Positions 38,380 through 49,365 of a stretch of DNA of 64,000 nucleotides are shown one piece after another. The DNA comes from Macquaria australasica (taxonomy: Eukaryota > Chordata > Actinopteri > Centrarchiformes > Percichthyidae): assembly GCA_005408345.1 (NCBI GenBank), contig SEMN01000332.1:496001-560000 (forward strand), given 5' to 3'. Both the position numbers and the translations under genes were made by a program. The notes under the pieces were generated by a model. The model had not been told where the DNA came from. It was given only the letters and a program-made list of their open reading frames with translations, and made no database searches. The first letter of the stretch is position 1. Each line of letters begins with the position of its first letter.

Positions 38380-38701
38380 GTCGGTAATCGGCTCAGTAAT
38401 GAGGAGAGGTACTGAACGGCACCAAATATCTGACCCCGATTCCCGGGAGTAAAGAGAGGCAGAGAGAGGAGAGGGAGAAAGTGTGTGTGTGTGAGTGTGT
38501 GAGAGACAGAGAGAGAGGGGGCCATGTGAAAAAGGGGTGGAGGGGAGATGAGATTTAGTGCTCTGCTGGATGAAACAACCCCCCACTAACTAACGGAGAG
38601 GGAAAGTAGCCTAATAGGAAGAAAAGAGGGGGTGTTTGTTCATTTAACACTCAAAGACGCGCAGGAAGCCATTATCGTTTCCCACAATGAGATCTGAAAA
38701 G
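38380..38701 (+). promoter_or_regulatory. Inferred promoter-proximal region and 5' non-coding exon of the BAIAP2-type gene
   Basis: A purine/GT-rich stretch (agagagaggag, (GT)n at about 38481-38499) is followed by an exon-like segment ending gaaaag|gtatgt at 38701/38702. An ATG at 38687 opens a 13-codon upstream ORF that crosses the splice to 40775 and stops at 40799-40801. The exon's left end is not defined by the sequence. Confidence 0.45.
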
Positions 38702-40774
38702 GTATGTAACTTTTTCTTCTTCTTTTTTTAAGTAGCTGAATTATGTGTTACTGTTTTACAAACTGAAGTGGAGCTGAGAGTTTGAGATCAACAGGTAGCT
38801 GTTATTGAGCTGCACCGTGTGGGCAAATGGCATGGAGGGTGCATTTTCTACTGTGTAAAAACCCAACTTATATTTACAGGCAGGCTCGATATATTTTACT
38901 TGTCCTTTTTTTGGGTTATTTTGCATTTGCCTCTGTAATTCAAACGACTTTGATTCAGTGAGGTGAGATGGTGTGGAAGAAAAGGCTCATTTAGCACTGG
39001 AGTACTGTTTTAGCTGCAACCATTAATCTTTAGAGAAATGCAAGAAGTAAACGCATGAGTATGTGGCAGCGTTTCACCTTAAAACAGTACAAGATACTTT
39101 CAGAACCACCAAAATGCACAATTATTTACAAGTCTTGCATTAACCCTTTAAACACAAGTTTCTTTTTTCTGTAATTTCAAGTTTTGTGGTGGCATTAGGG
39201 GGCTGCAACTATAAAATGTCAGAAAATAGTGAAAAATATCTACAAGTGTTTTGTCAGACCATCAGTCCAAAACCAAAATATATTGTTTGCTATCACATAA
39301 AACGAGTAATACATTATTAAAACAGTTGCAGATTGTTTTCCTGCTGCTCCACTATTCGTTTAACAGACTAATTATGGCAGCTTTAAGTGACATAAGTGGT
39401 TTATAAATGCTTTAATTGCTTCCAAACCATCTGAAGACATTTAAAGAGGCCAAACCACATGAATGCACCTTCTGTATCAGTGTCCCAACCACCTGCAGAC
39501 TGTTCCTGTTGCATCCTGAAACAAACAACACTTTATTTCTTGCTAATGAAACCACACTAAGCTCAGAATATACACACATACATCTTCAATATTTCACTTT
39601 ATCATTTTAAAGAATGTGCGCACTTACAAAGCCCTTCAGACAAACTTAAAAAGACAAAGTTGGTACAAAGCTCCCAGCAGACTGTTACAGCTCCTCTGAT
39701 AAATTACAGACTACACCAGGGTGGCCTTAATGAGCAAGAGTCTGGAAATGTTGTCTTTGTGTCATATACCATTAGTTGATCTGGGTCAACGTTTTCTCTG
39801 TAATCTCGCTGTGATAACAAAGGAGGGCTGCACAGGGAAAACCGAGGGAGCATTTTGCCATTAAATCCAGACTGGAAATCCTTTAACCCCGGAGCAGTCC
39901 CCCCTTGATCGTCCTCTCTGCTGAGGAAGCGTTGTTGTCGCATGTTTGTTCAGTGCTCTGACACCTGTGACTCGGACTGGAGGAGCCCATTGTTCTTATC
40001 TGAAATGGTATAATTCGTCTGGCACTCGAATCTAAGAGAAATATTTGGGTTGCCGTAATGTTGAGAGGCGATAATGTAGAACCTGGCAGCAGAGACGCAG
40101 AGGAGATCCATGTGAAAACAACAGTGCAGCCCTCAGACAAAACCCAAGATGGTCTGACATCCTCATCACTTCTGGCGATGGTTCGATGGCCTTAAAAGTC
40201 CTCTAGCTCATTTAAATGTCACACTTTCAGTCCGTCATAGAGTGACAGCACTGAGTAGTCATGTACAGATTCTTGTTTAGTAAATGTGAAGATATGAAAG
40301 GATTTCTGCAGTGAAATCTTGTAGTTACTCCTTTAAAAGCAAGGAAGAAGGGAGGATCTGTACACACGGAGCAATACGAATACCTGACACTTATCGTTGA
40401 GTATAAAATACCAGAAAATAGTGAAAATGCCCATTATAACTGCATCTTTGAATGCCTTGTTTTATCCAACAATCTGTCCAAAATCCAAATATGTTCAATT
40501 TAGTATCGCCTATGACAAAGAAAAGCAGCAAATCCTGACATATCAGAAGCTACAAACAGTGAATGTTTGGCATTTTCGAACAAAATAGTTGTCGATTAAT
40601 TTCCCGTCGATCGACTAATTGTATAATCAGCAGATAAACACCAATAATTGCGTTTGACGTCTCCTTTCCTCCTGAAGGTAAAAACACCTGGATTTGTGCT
40701 TCCTCTTCAAGTCTTTGGGGTAAATTTCAAGAGTAATCGCAGTGTATTTTTTTTCCTCGTCTGTTCTCTTTTAG
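38702..40774 (+). other. First intron of the BAIAP2-type gene, with repeat relics
   Basis: 2.1 kb. Stretches near 39190-39310 and 40405-40620 carry the words cagaaaatagtgaaaa, aaaagcagcaaat and aatagttgtcgattaat. These belong to the same dispersed family that is nested in the MITE at 41783-42537. No coding signal. Confidence 0.5.
40405..40620 (+). repeat. Degraded aatcgattaatcg-type dispersed repeat
   Basis: It shares accagaaaatagtgaaaa, aaagaaaagcagcaaatcc, agaagct and aaaatagttgtcgattaatt, in the same order, with the element nested at about 42039-42308. The right end carries gatcgactaattg, a decayed terminal repeat. Confidence 0.5.
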
Positions 40775-40871
40775 GGGATTTCTGTCTGCTGTAAAGCTTA
40801 GTGCGCTGAACAAGAGGAGGAAAAGACTAAACGAACGCACATAGTGGCCGGACACAACTGAGAGAAGGAAC

Positions 40872-43800
40872 ATGTCTCGAACAGAAGAGGTCAACAAGAT
40901 GACAGAAAATGTCTATAAGGTAAGACTCCACTGTCAGTCACAGTGAAGCTCATAAAGATATGATCTGGTTTTGGTTTTGTTTGTCACATACACAGTACAA
41001 TGTGTAGTGAAATGGTTAGAAAATATCCTGTTATTTGAGTGTATCATTGTCAACAGGGGATTCTGGACCAGTTCAACCCCAGTCTGAAGAACTTTGTGAC
41101 CATGGGGAAACACTACGAGAAGGCCCTGACGGGTTAGTCGAACACAGACCTTTAAATGTGTCCTCTTAGCTGAGTTAAGTGAAGTAATGCGTTACTGAAT
41201 CACTGAACAGGATATTTTTCAGTTCTCCCCTAAAATGCACTCTCTTCTTCAGGAGTAACCGTCGCTGCCAAAGGGTACTTCGATGCTCTGGTGAAACTCG
41301 GAGAACTGGCGAGCGACAGCCAAGGCTCCAAAGAGCTAGGTGAGTGGGCGGCCGGTGGAAAAGCACCGGGTTGAGGAGAAGATAAAACTAAATTGGTGAT
41401 GGCACCTAATAAAAGTGAAGAGAGTCGACGTGACAGCTGGAGAGAAGTTGAAAATGGTGTGCTGCGTGTGTCGTGTGAGGGAGGAGATGAAGACAAGAGG
41501 GAATGAGGAAATGCAGAGAGAGAGAGAACAGAGGGAAGGGGAGAGAGTAGGGTCATTGTTGGGAGATTAACAACACCACATGATCTCATTGTAATGCTGA
41601 AAACAGCGGGGGAGGCAGGCAGGAGAGTCGGAGGGCGAGATGCCAGCCACCACATACTACAGAGCTGTGTGACCGAGGGAGGGACTCACAGCTGACTGAC
41701 ACTTTGTAAATGACAATTTGTGTAAAAAACAGCAGCTTTTATGATGTTTTAACTGATGTGTCGTCTGTGTGTATGTTGATGTCAGCGGTGGAGGAAATAT
41801 TCAGATCCTTTACTTAAGTAAAAGTACTAAAACCACACTGTAAAAATACTCTGTTACAAGTAAAAGTCCTGCATTCAAAATGCTACTTAAGTAAAAGTAT
41901 CTAAGTATAATCAGAAAAATGTACTTTAAGTATGAAAAGTATCTATATCTTCAGATTATTATTAATGTGTTCATTTAAAAGCAGGGTTTTACTGCTGTAG
42001 TTGGTTGAGATGGAGCTAATTTTCAACTATTTTGTGCAGGACTGTGACTAAAGATTATTTTCTCCATTAATCGATTGATTGTTTGGTTTGTAAAAATTCA
42101 GAAAATAGTGTGAAATGTCGTCACAATTACCCAGAGCCCAAAGTGACACCTTCACAACATCAAAATTATTAAAAATAAATTAAAATAATTCAAAAGAAAA
42201 GCAGCAAATTCTCGTATTGGAGAAGCTGGAACCATGAAAGGTTTATCAATTATCAAAATAGTTGCCAATTAATTTACTGTCAAACTAATCGATTAATCGC
42301 TTCAGCTGTACTTTTACATTTTCAAATGTTTTGTGTCCAAAATTATGAATCTGTAAAGTAACTAAAGTTTTCAAATAATTGTAGTGAAGTAAAAAGTAAA
42401 AAATTTCCCTCTGAATTGAAGTGGAGTAGAAATATAAAGTGGCATGAGAAGAAAATACTCAAGTAAAGTACAAGTACCTCAAATGTGTACTTAAGTACAG
42501 TACTTGAGTAAATGTACTTAGTAACTTTCCACCGCTGGTTGATGTTGATGCTGTTGTGAGCGACCGTTATTAGAGCACAGATTTTACAGAAACACAGTGC
42601 GATAGTTTCTGCAATGTAACTAAGAAAAGCAGCTGATCATGTTTTCAATCTAAATATGATATATTATACTGATTTCCTTCACTGTTGTTCTGTGTGTTGC
42701 TGCTCCTCACAGGAGACACACTGTTTCAGATGGCCGAGGTCCACAGACAGATTCAGGTGCAGCTGGAAGATGTGGTAAGACAAATTATTTCATGTTATTG
42801 ACAAATAATGACACTATGATCATTTGGCTAAATGTCGAAGTTATGATTTTAATTGCACATTCATTAAACATGGAGACAGATTTTTTGGGGGGGATTTTTA
42901 GCAACAATTTAAAATATCATATGATGTTTAAATTGTAAAATGTAAGATTTTATTGAGTGGACAGAAAGAGTACCATTTTTAGAGGTTATTAAGAGAATGT
43001 TATTGCAGCCTGTAAAAGTGCAAGTTTCATTTTTCTTTGATGAATCGTGTCGAGGCCTTTCATGTGGATGTTGCAGTGTCAGTATGCTTTATTTAAAATG
43101 CTGCATGTGAATCTTTTCATCAACAGTTGAAGCTGTTTCACTCTGAGCTGCTCGCCCAGTTGGAGCAGAAGCTGGAACTGGATATTAAATACCTCACAGT
43201 AAGTTAACACAAAACAAAACTTCCATTCGCTTTTGATCAATTGTGAGAAAAGCAGGATTTCTGCTTAGTTTAAAATGCTTAGTTTAACTTAATTGACTGG
43301 AAGGCAGGAGGCAGTGTGAGGCAAGTGTATTTGTATAGCCCTTAGCTAGTTTCAATAATGGAAATTATTGAATAAATTATGGAAAAATAGATAATAATTC
43401 TGAAAAATGTAACTGATTAATGGTAAAAAAACAAAACATATTCACCTTGATAAATAAAAGTACATCTTACGCTTAAATCTTAAATATTAGCTCAATCAAA
43501 CCTCGCTTCATCCAACACTTATAGAATAAATCTTCTGACTTTCCTCTCAGGCCACCCTAAAGAAGTATCAGAGTGAGCGGAGGTCTAAATCTGAGTCTAT
43601 CGAGCGCTGCCAGTCCCAGCTGAAGAAACTGCGCAGGAAGAGCCAGGGCAGCCGTCACCCGAACAAATACGGAGACAGAGAGATGCAGGTAAGTGAAGCC
43701 CAGAGGAAAATACTACAAACATGCGAGCTATAGTTAGTACGACACGGTGACCTCTTTCATTTGAGGAACAAAAACCCTTCAAACTCACAGACCCGTAACC

Positions 43801-46800
43801 TCTCACTCAGCATTACAGCAGATTAAAAAGCAGAGTTGTGTGAGCGCTTGTGTGAGAAATAGGCCAGTGTGAACAAGATTAAAGAACAATCTGCCTCAGC
43901 TGATTTTTCAAAAAACAAGAAACTTAGCGCACAAGCCGTTACTGGAAGAAATATGAATGATATAAGAGGGGGAAAGGATTTGGCCACTTGGAGAGTGAAA
44001 ATGTGAAATCAAAGAGGAGGGGAGGGTTACGTTGGAAGAAAAGGTCACGGGGCAAACGACAGTGCTTTATGATTTGGATTTTGTTATCATTGTACAACAG
44101 GCAGGATATGATGTCACATATTCCTCCAGGTCTCTCTGTTGTTCCTCTCTCCTCACAATGTGCATTAAAGGTCACTCCGTCTGTGAGCGCTGTGCATGTG
44201 ATTGTGTTAGGATGTTCAGGTTTGCAGTGAAATCTCTCTGACTTTTTTTTCTCCAGTTTGTGGAGCTGATGAGTCGTCGCCAGGGCGAGCTGGACGCACT
44301 GGTTGCCACGGGTTACAAGTCTGCGCTCACTGAGGAAAGGAGACGATATTGCTTCCTGGTGGACAGACAGTGTTGTGTTACCAAACTGCTCATCAACTAC
44401 CACTCCAAGGTGATCTGTTCACATTAACTTATTTATTTAGCTAGCTAACATTTCAGCTTTCTTACGTTGAGATATTGAAACCCAGATGTATTGAGTTGGT
44501 CTCACTATTAAATTAAAGGATAAGTCGGTCTTCTTGCTGTCTTCGAGTCCCATGAAAACAAGTAACTAACAAATATGTGTAATCAAACCCTGATATAGCT
44601 TATTCCTCTGTGCCATGGACCTCCATTGTTGTCCAAAAACTACTAAAAACACAAAAATGAGCCACACTGGGTGTTCCTTCATTACAATGAACATGGGCAC
44701 CGTAGTTTATTTTGTGTCGATCCCAGATACACTGTCCTGGTGCTGTAAATATTCAATCCTAGAGTGTGTATTAATCCGTACCTGAAAATAGTCCCCAACA
44801 AATGCACTGTTTTCTCCTGTTTGAGTTATGTTTGCTGAAAACTTTAGAGCCACTTTTAAAGATTTAAAGAGATCTTCAGTAGGAATTAATGGGTTTTGGG
44901 CTGAGAGCCACATACAGGGTAGGGAAGTTGGAAAGACCAATGCATTGTACATTGCAACTCCAGCGTTATTCTTTAACAGGGTTGTGGTTTTCTCTCTTTG
45001 TGCTTTTGAAAATAACCCAGGTGAGAGAGCTTCTGTCGCAGAAGCTGTCATCTTGGCAGCAGTCATGTTCTCAGCCCACAAAACTCCCAGAGCGCGCTCT
45101 CAATCTGCTGCGTCACACTGCGCCTCAAAGCTCGGGGGCTGCTGGGATAGCTGAGGTCCTCCGCCACACCAAGCTCGGCGCTGCTCAGCCAGAACAGGTC
45201 AGGTCATGTTTGTTTGGTTCAAATGTTTACTTTGGTTTGAGTTTAGTATTTTTAGAAGTTGCAGTTTTTAATCTCAGCTGCACTGCGGTTGGTTTCCACA
45301 GGATTACTTGGTGGGTTGATATTTTTAAATCCCTTTCAAAACCTCACTGGATAAACTCAAACATGCATGGTGGTGGTCAAGCACAAAACACGTCTATTAT
45401 TAGTTGTTCCTGGCAGAGGTGGGACAAAGTCATTGTTTTGCAAGTCACAAGTAACTCGAGTCTTGGCTATGAAGTCCAGAGTCAAGTCTTAAGTGACCTG
45501 AGATATCATCTGTCTGTAGTCTTTTTATTCTCTAGACTTTTTTATAACCTGGATATCAAGTTCTTCCAAGTCAAAAGGCTAAAGTCCAAGTGAAGTCACA
45601 AGTGTCAAAAGTGATGAAGTCCACATCTCTTGTACCTGGAAATTCAACAACTTGGAAACTTTAACAAGACGATGACAATGTTAGAGTTTTATCTGTGACT
45701 TTTAATTTCTGCTAGTAAACAGTATCTGTCCTTGGTTTTTCAGAGGCTCTCTGTTCAAGAAGTCCCTCCCCTGTTGAATGGAGACTCCAGTCGCTCCCAG
45801 CAGCAACGCTCGCTCCCCGCCTCCTCCCAGAGTGAAACCTGTCCTCCTCAGGGCTCCCCCCAGACTTTCCGCTCTCTCGCCACTGGAGTAGCTGCTGGAG
45901 GTTTATCACGAGGTGCGTCTCCTCAGCACGCCAGCACACCCCTCAGTGCATCAGCCAGCCCCCTCCCTGACAGCAGCGCCAGCGGCAGTGCCAGTCCTGC
46001 TGCATCCACTCCCACCACCACGTCCGGCAGCTCGGCCCAGCAAAGCTCTCTCCTCCTGGCCACCAACACATCCAGCCTCTCCCCGTGCCTCATCCCTTCC
46101 ACGGTGATGTCGCTCAGCCAGATCTCTCCGGCCAGCGGCTCCTTGCAGGGCGTGACCCTCCCGATCCCCCACAGTGCTCCTCACAGTCCTCCACTGCCCC
46201 ACAGTGCTCCTCTCTCCAGGGCCATGACTCCTGTGCAGTTACTGCACCAACAGGTGGGACCAGGAGGGAGCAATACTTCATCACCGTCACACAATCCCTG
46301 GCTTTTGAAGACCGCTGAGATGTGTGCAACAGCAACTCTTCCACTGCCGAGGAGACCTGTCAGTGAAATGAGGCTGGGCGGCTTTCAGGGTACGATGAGA
46401 TAAGTCTCCTCTGCATATTTGTGTGTCTTCATCCCCATTTTTAAAGTTGTAATCCTTAAGATTTTAGGCCTTGTTGGTTTGGCGACACCCGTGGTTACTG
46501 TGGTACCAGCAAGTGCGGAGCAAACGCTCATGGAGCAGCTACTTTGTCAGAAATACAACAGAAGAGCGGCTGATGTATCTGTTTACAGTGCAGCCAAACA
46601 AACTCATGCTGTTTTAATAAAGAATTACATCAAAAATAATTGCATCTGATTTCATGCTGCGCACTTCGTAGGTTGTTTTAGACAACAGCAGCAGAGCATT
46701 TAAGAAGATGGTTACCTTCCTGAGTAGTTGGCCTGCAGCCCTTCATCTAACAGCTCACTGTGGCTGCTCCTTCTTGCTCCATTACTCCCTGAAATGTTTA

Positions 46801-49365
46801 CAACTAATCCGCTGATAAAAACTTTTTTAATTTGACGCAGCAGCAGCAGGAAATGTGAAATGTGTTTGCATTAACTTAATGCAGCTCTGGCAGTCAGGTT
46901 GATATCAGTGAGATAAAATACAGTACAGTAACGCTGGATCACGTGCAAGCATCATTTCAAATCCCTCATCTGTAGGCTGGCAATTTGAATCCAGCGCAGG
47001 CTGGTGGACGACTATATAAAACGGCAATTGCTGAATATAAATGGCTGCAGTTTTATGTTATAAATACATTGAATGGCTTGATTTCATGAGCATCTTAAGG
47101 ATTATAACTTTTTCTTTTGTCTTTCTCCTCTACCTAGGCTCCAGTCTCCCCAGGATGCTGCCTTTATCTGGACCTACACGTGTGGAAGCCATGTTCCCCC
47201 ACACTCCTGGAGCATCGGAGGGCGGCGGCATGGGGGGCGGAGCTTGCTTACTGCACTTCCAGCCTGGTGACAGCATCACCCTGCTCATCTCTGAGCCCAG
47301 AGACGGGTGGCACTACGGTCAAAATGAGCAAACTGGACGGTATGTTTTACACATCACACACTGATGTAGAATTTGCCGAAATGTTCAGCGCAAGAGAGAA
47401 AACCACTGAATGATCTGCTGAAAGAAACATTAGAAGACTCTTAAATGTCTCAATGCCATAAGACAAGGCTGAATGAAGTTGGTTCTGGTTGGAACGTCAA
47501 GATTATGTTCAGACGTCACGATAACCAAAACAAGTCAGGGACACCACTTCCCCTTCTTACTTCAGAAGACTTAATATATATCACATGTTGTGTGTAAGCT
47601 CCTCCCTGGCACCAGGTTAACAAATATAGAGAGTTTTCTTCATCACACACACCTCTGTCTTTCTGCTTGATGCTTTCATTTTATTATTCAGCAGTGGTCA
47701 CATATAGTGAAATTTTCCTTCACAGGAAAGGCTGGTTCCCTTTCTCCTACACTCAGCCACACCACAGTAAGATGGATCACCTCGAGAGGTAAGTCAAAGA
47801 AGAACAAACACTGAAATCTGCAGGTGTTAAGGTTATTGATGAACCTTGACTTTGTTAATGAATGAAAGGCTTCCTTCACTTCCCTTTAGCTGTTTTACAT
47901 CTCAGTATATCAGTAATACTTTGTGAGTAGGAAGTTATAACATTGAAACTTAATGGGGTCATTTTCATGTTGAAACTTCCCTTTCCCATCTGTATTGTCA
48001 ATAAATCAAAACATCTTTCCAGACGCACAGAGAAAGTGCACAGGAGCTCATAAACGGCAGAATGATACTTTCAGTCTTTCCACCGCCCTTTCTCAACACA
48101 TTCACTTCGCTCTCCAACACCAACAGCATTGTTGATGAATTAACACAAAAGTCCTCTCTTAACTCTCTTCATGTTTCCTTTGTCTTTTTTCTCTTATAAA
48201 TTCTTTCCTCTCTGCCTGTGACCTTCCCTTTAGCTCCCTCTTCTTATCTAAGGCTAACAGCACCAGTACGGGCCAGCTCGACAAGCTGGTGTCTCCAGGT
48301 TTCCCAGCCCTCACCCCCGAATCAGAGGAGGAGCGCTCCCTTCCTCCCCAGAGGGTCAGCACCTTCCGCCCGCGCCCGTACAGCATGGCCGACAGCAACA
48401 AGGTCAGACACATTAAACCTTTGTGAGGAGGTCAAGAGTTCTCCCAACTGACCCTCGCTGTTAATGGAAGAGATACAGACCTGTGTTTCCTAATAATAGA
48501 AATGTTGTTAAAATATCCTCGTAATATTATCTCTTCTTTACGTTACAGATCACCTCAGAATTGGTCTCTCCACCACCTTCCCCAACCAGGTAACTTTTAG
48601 CAGGTGCTCTGTGTGTCATTAAAGGGGCATTCCACCAATTTTATATGTCAAAGTCAATTTACTGGTCACATTACTGTGATAAGTGACCACCTGATCACTT
48701 GGGTAATCTTGTGTCCGGCTTGAGGACTACATATTTTTAACACAAAGCCTGCGCTACAAACTGGGAAGGGGGAAGTTTGAAAGATGTGGGTGTTTACCAG
48801 GCAAGGAGGGTCTAATGAAAGAAGCTTCAAGTCATTTATTGGAAGTGTAGGATCCATTGTTTTTGGCACTTGACCATCAATTTTGACCATGCTTTTTTAG
48901 CCAAGCTAGCAGAGTCACTCTAGATTGGCAATGTCGGTCTGTCAGTCGGGCCACCACTTTAATCTAAATTTAATTACTATTGCATGGCCATGAAATTTTG
49001 TACAGGCATTCATGGTGCCCAGAGGATGAATCCTAATGACTCTGGTGACTTTTCATCCGGCGCCATCACCAAATACCTGCAAAATTAATGACATTCCCAT
49101 TTGCCTCAGCTGTACTCTGTATTTTGTGCTAATTAGGACATGTTAGCATGCTAACACGCTAAACTAAGATGGTGAACATGCTAACCCACCACATGCATGT
49201 TTAATACTAGCTTGCTGGAGCGCCCCTTTAATCACCAGTTTGTATAATGTACGATTGTCATGCCTTTCATTTTTATCATTTCCTCCTCTCAGGCTCAATC
49301 CATTTGCCCACGTCCGCCTCAGAAGAACCGTCACCAACGACCGCTCAGCTCCCATCATCGAGTAA
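40872..49365 (+). CDS. BAIAP2/IRSp53-family I-BAR and SH3 protein
   Basis: An adaptor that bends membranes and links Rho-family GTPases to actin regulators in filopodia. Coding exons: 40872-40919, 41057-41132, 41253-41339, 42713-42774, 43127-43198, 43551-43688, 44257-44409, 45021-45197, 45744-46389, 47138-47339, 47726-47788, 48234-48402, 48549-48589, 49293-49365; 668 residues. An IMD/I-BAR domain covers about residues 1-235 (ENVYKGILDQFNPSLKNFV, AAKGYFDALVKLGELAS, ALTEERRRYCFLVD), closest to BAIAP2. A long Ser/Pro/Ala-rich linker precedes an SH3 domain near residues 500-565 (ISEPRDGWHYG, GWFPFSYTQ). The C-terminus, NPFAHVRLRRTVTNDRSAPI, is a WH2-like end with a BAIAP2-type start and a BAIAP2L1/L2-type finish. 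The linker exon donor (cagg|gtacga, 46389) was chosen because only it gives the right phase. It is longer than mammalian BAIAP2 (about 520-550). I recognise the family but not the exact paralogue. Confidence 0.92.
41783..42537. mobile_element. hAT-like MITE, copy 2, with perfect 8-bp target duplication
   Basis: 755 bp starting CAGCGGTGGAGG and ending CTTTCCACCGCTG, flanked by identical gttgatgt on both sides (41775-41782 and 42538-42545). It is the same family as copy 1; both contain tcctgcattcaaaat, acttaagtaaaagta and cttgagtaaatgtacttagt. It is longer because another repeat is inserted at about 42039-42308. It lies between coding exons 3 and 4 of the BAIAP2-type gene. Confidence 0.88.
42039..42308. 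repeat. Element nested inside MITE copy 2
   Basis: The stretch begins ggactgtgactaaagattat and ends taatcgattaatcgcttcag, so its ends are imperfect inverted repeats (of the type ctgcaactaacgatta...taatcgttgcag). It interrupts the block that is contiguous in copy 1 (gtggagctaatt ... aagtaactaaagctatcaaa). Boundaries are approximate to a few bases. Confidence 0.6.
45414..45631. mobile_element. Second MITE family (cagaggtgggac... aagtc-rich), hAT-like
   Basis: It starts cagaggtgggacaaagtcat and is filled with caagtcacaagt, gagtcaagtctta and aagtccaagtgaagtcac; it ends agtccacatctctt. The flanks gttcctgg (45406-45413) and gtacctgg (45632-45639) agree at 7 of 8 bases, again suggesting an 8-bp duplication. 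It lies between the linker exons of the BAIAP2-type gene. Confidence 0.5.
48930..49220 (+). repeat. Fish dispersed repeat (catgctaacacgctaaactaag type)
   Basis: The words ggccatgaaattttgtacag, attcatggtgcccagaggat, aaatacctgcaaaattaatg and gttagcatgctaacacgc occur in the order known from a very abundant percomorph repeat. It lies in the last intron of the BAIAP2-type gene. Class not assigned. Confidence 0.55.

Noticed and set aside
44889..45593. 234-codon ORF in the BAIAP2-type gene
   Set aside because: Only 45021-45197 is exon; the rest is intron and includes a MITE. Treating it as one exon would break the downstream phase.
46250..46258. Alternative donor caacag|gtggga for the BAIAP2-type linker exon
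   Set aside because: It leaves phase 0, but the next exon (47138) needs one carried base. The donor at 46389 gives the right phase.
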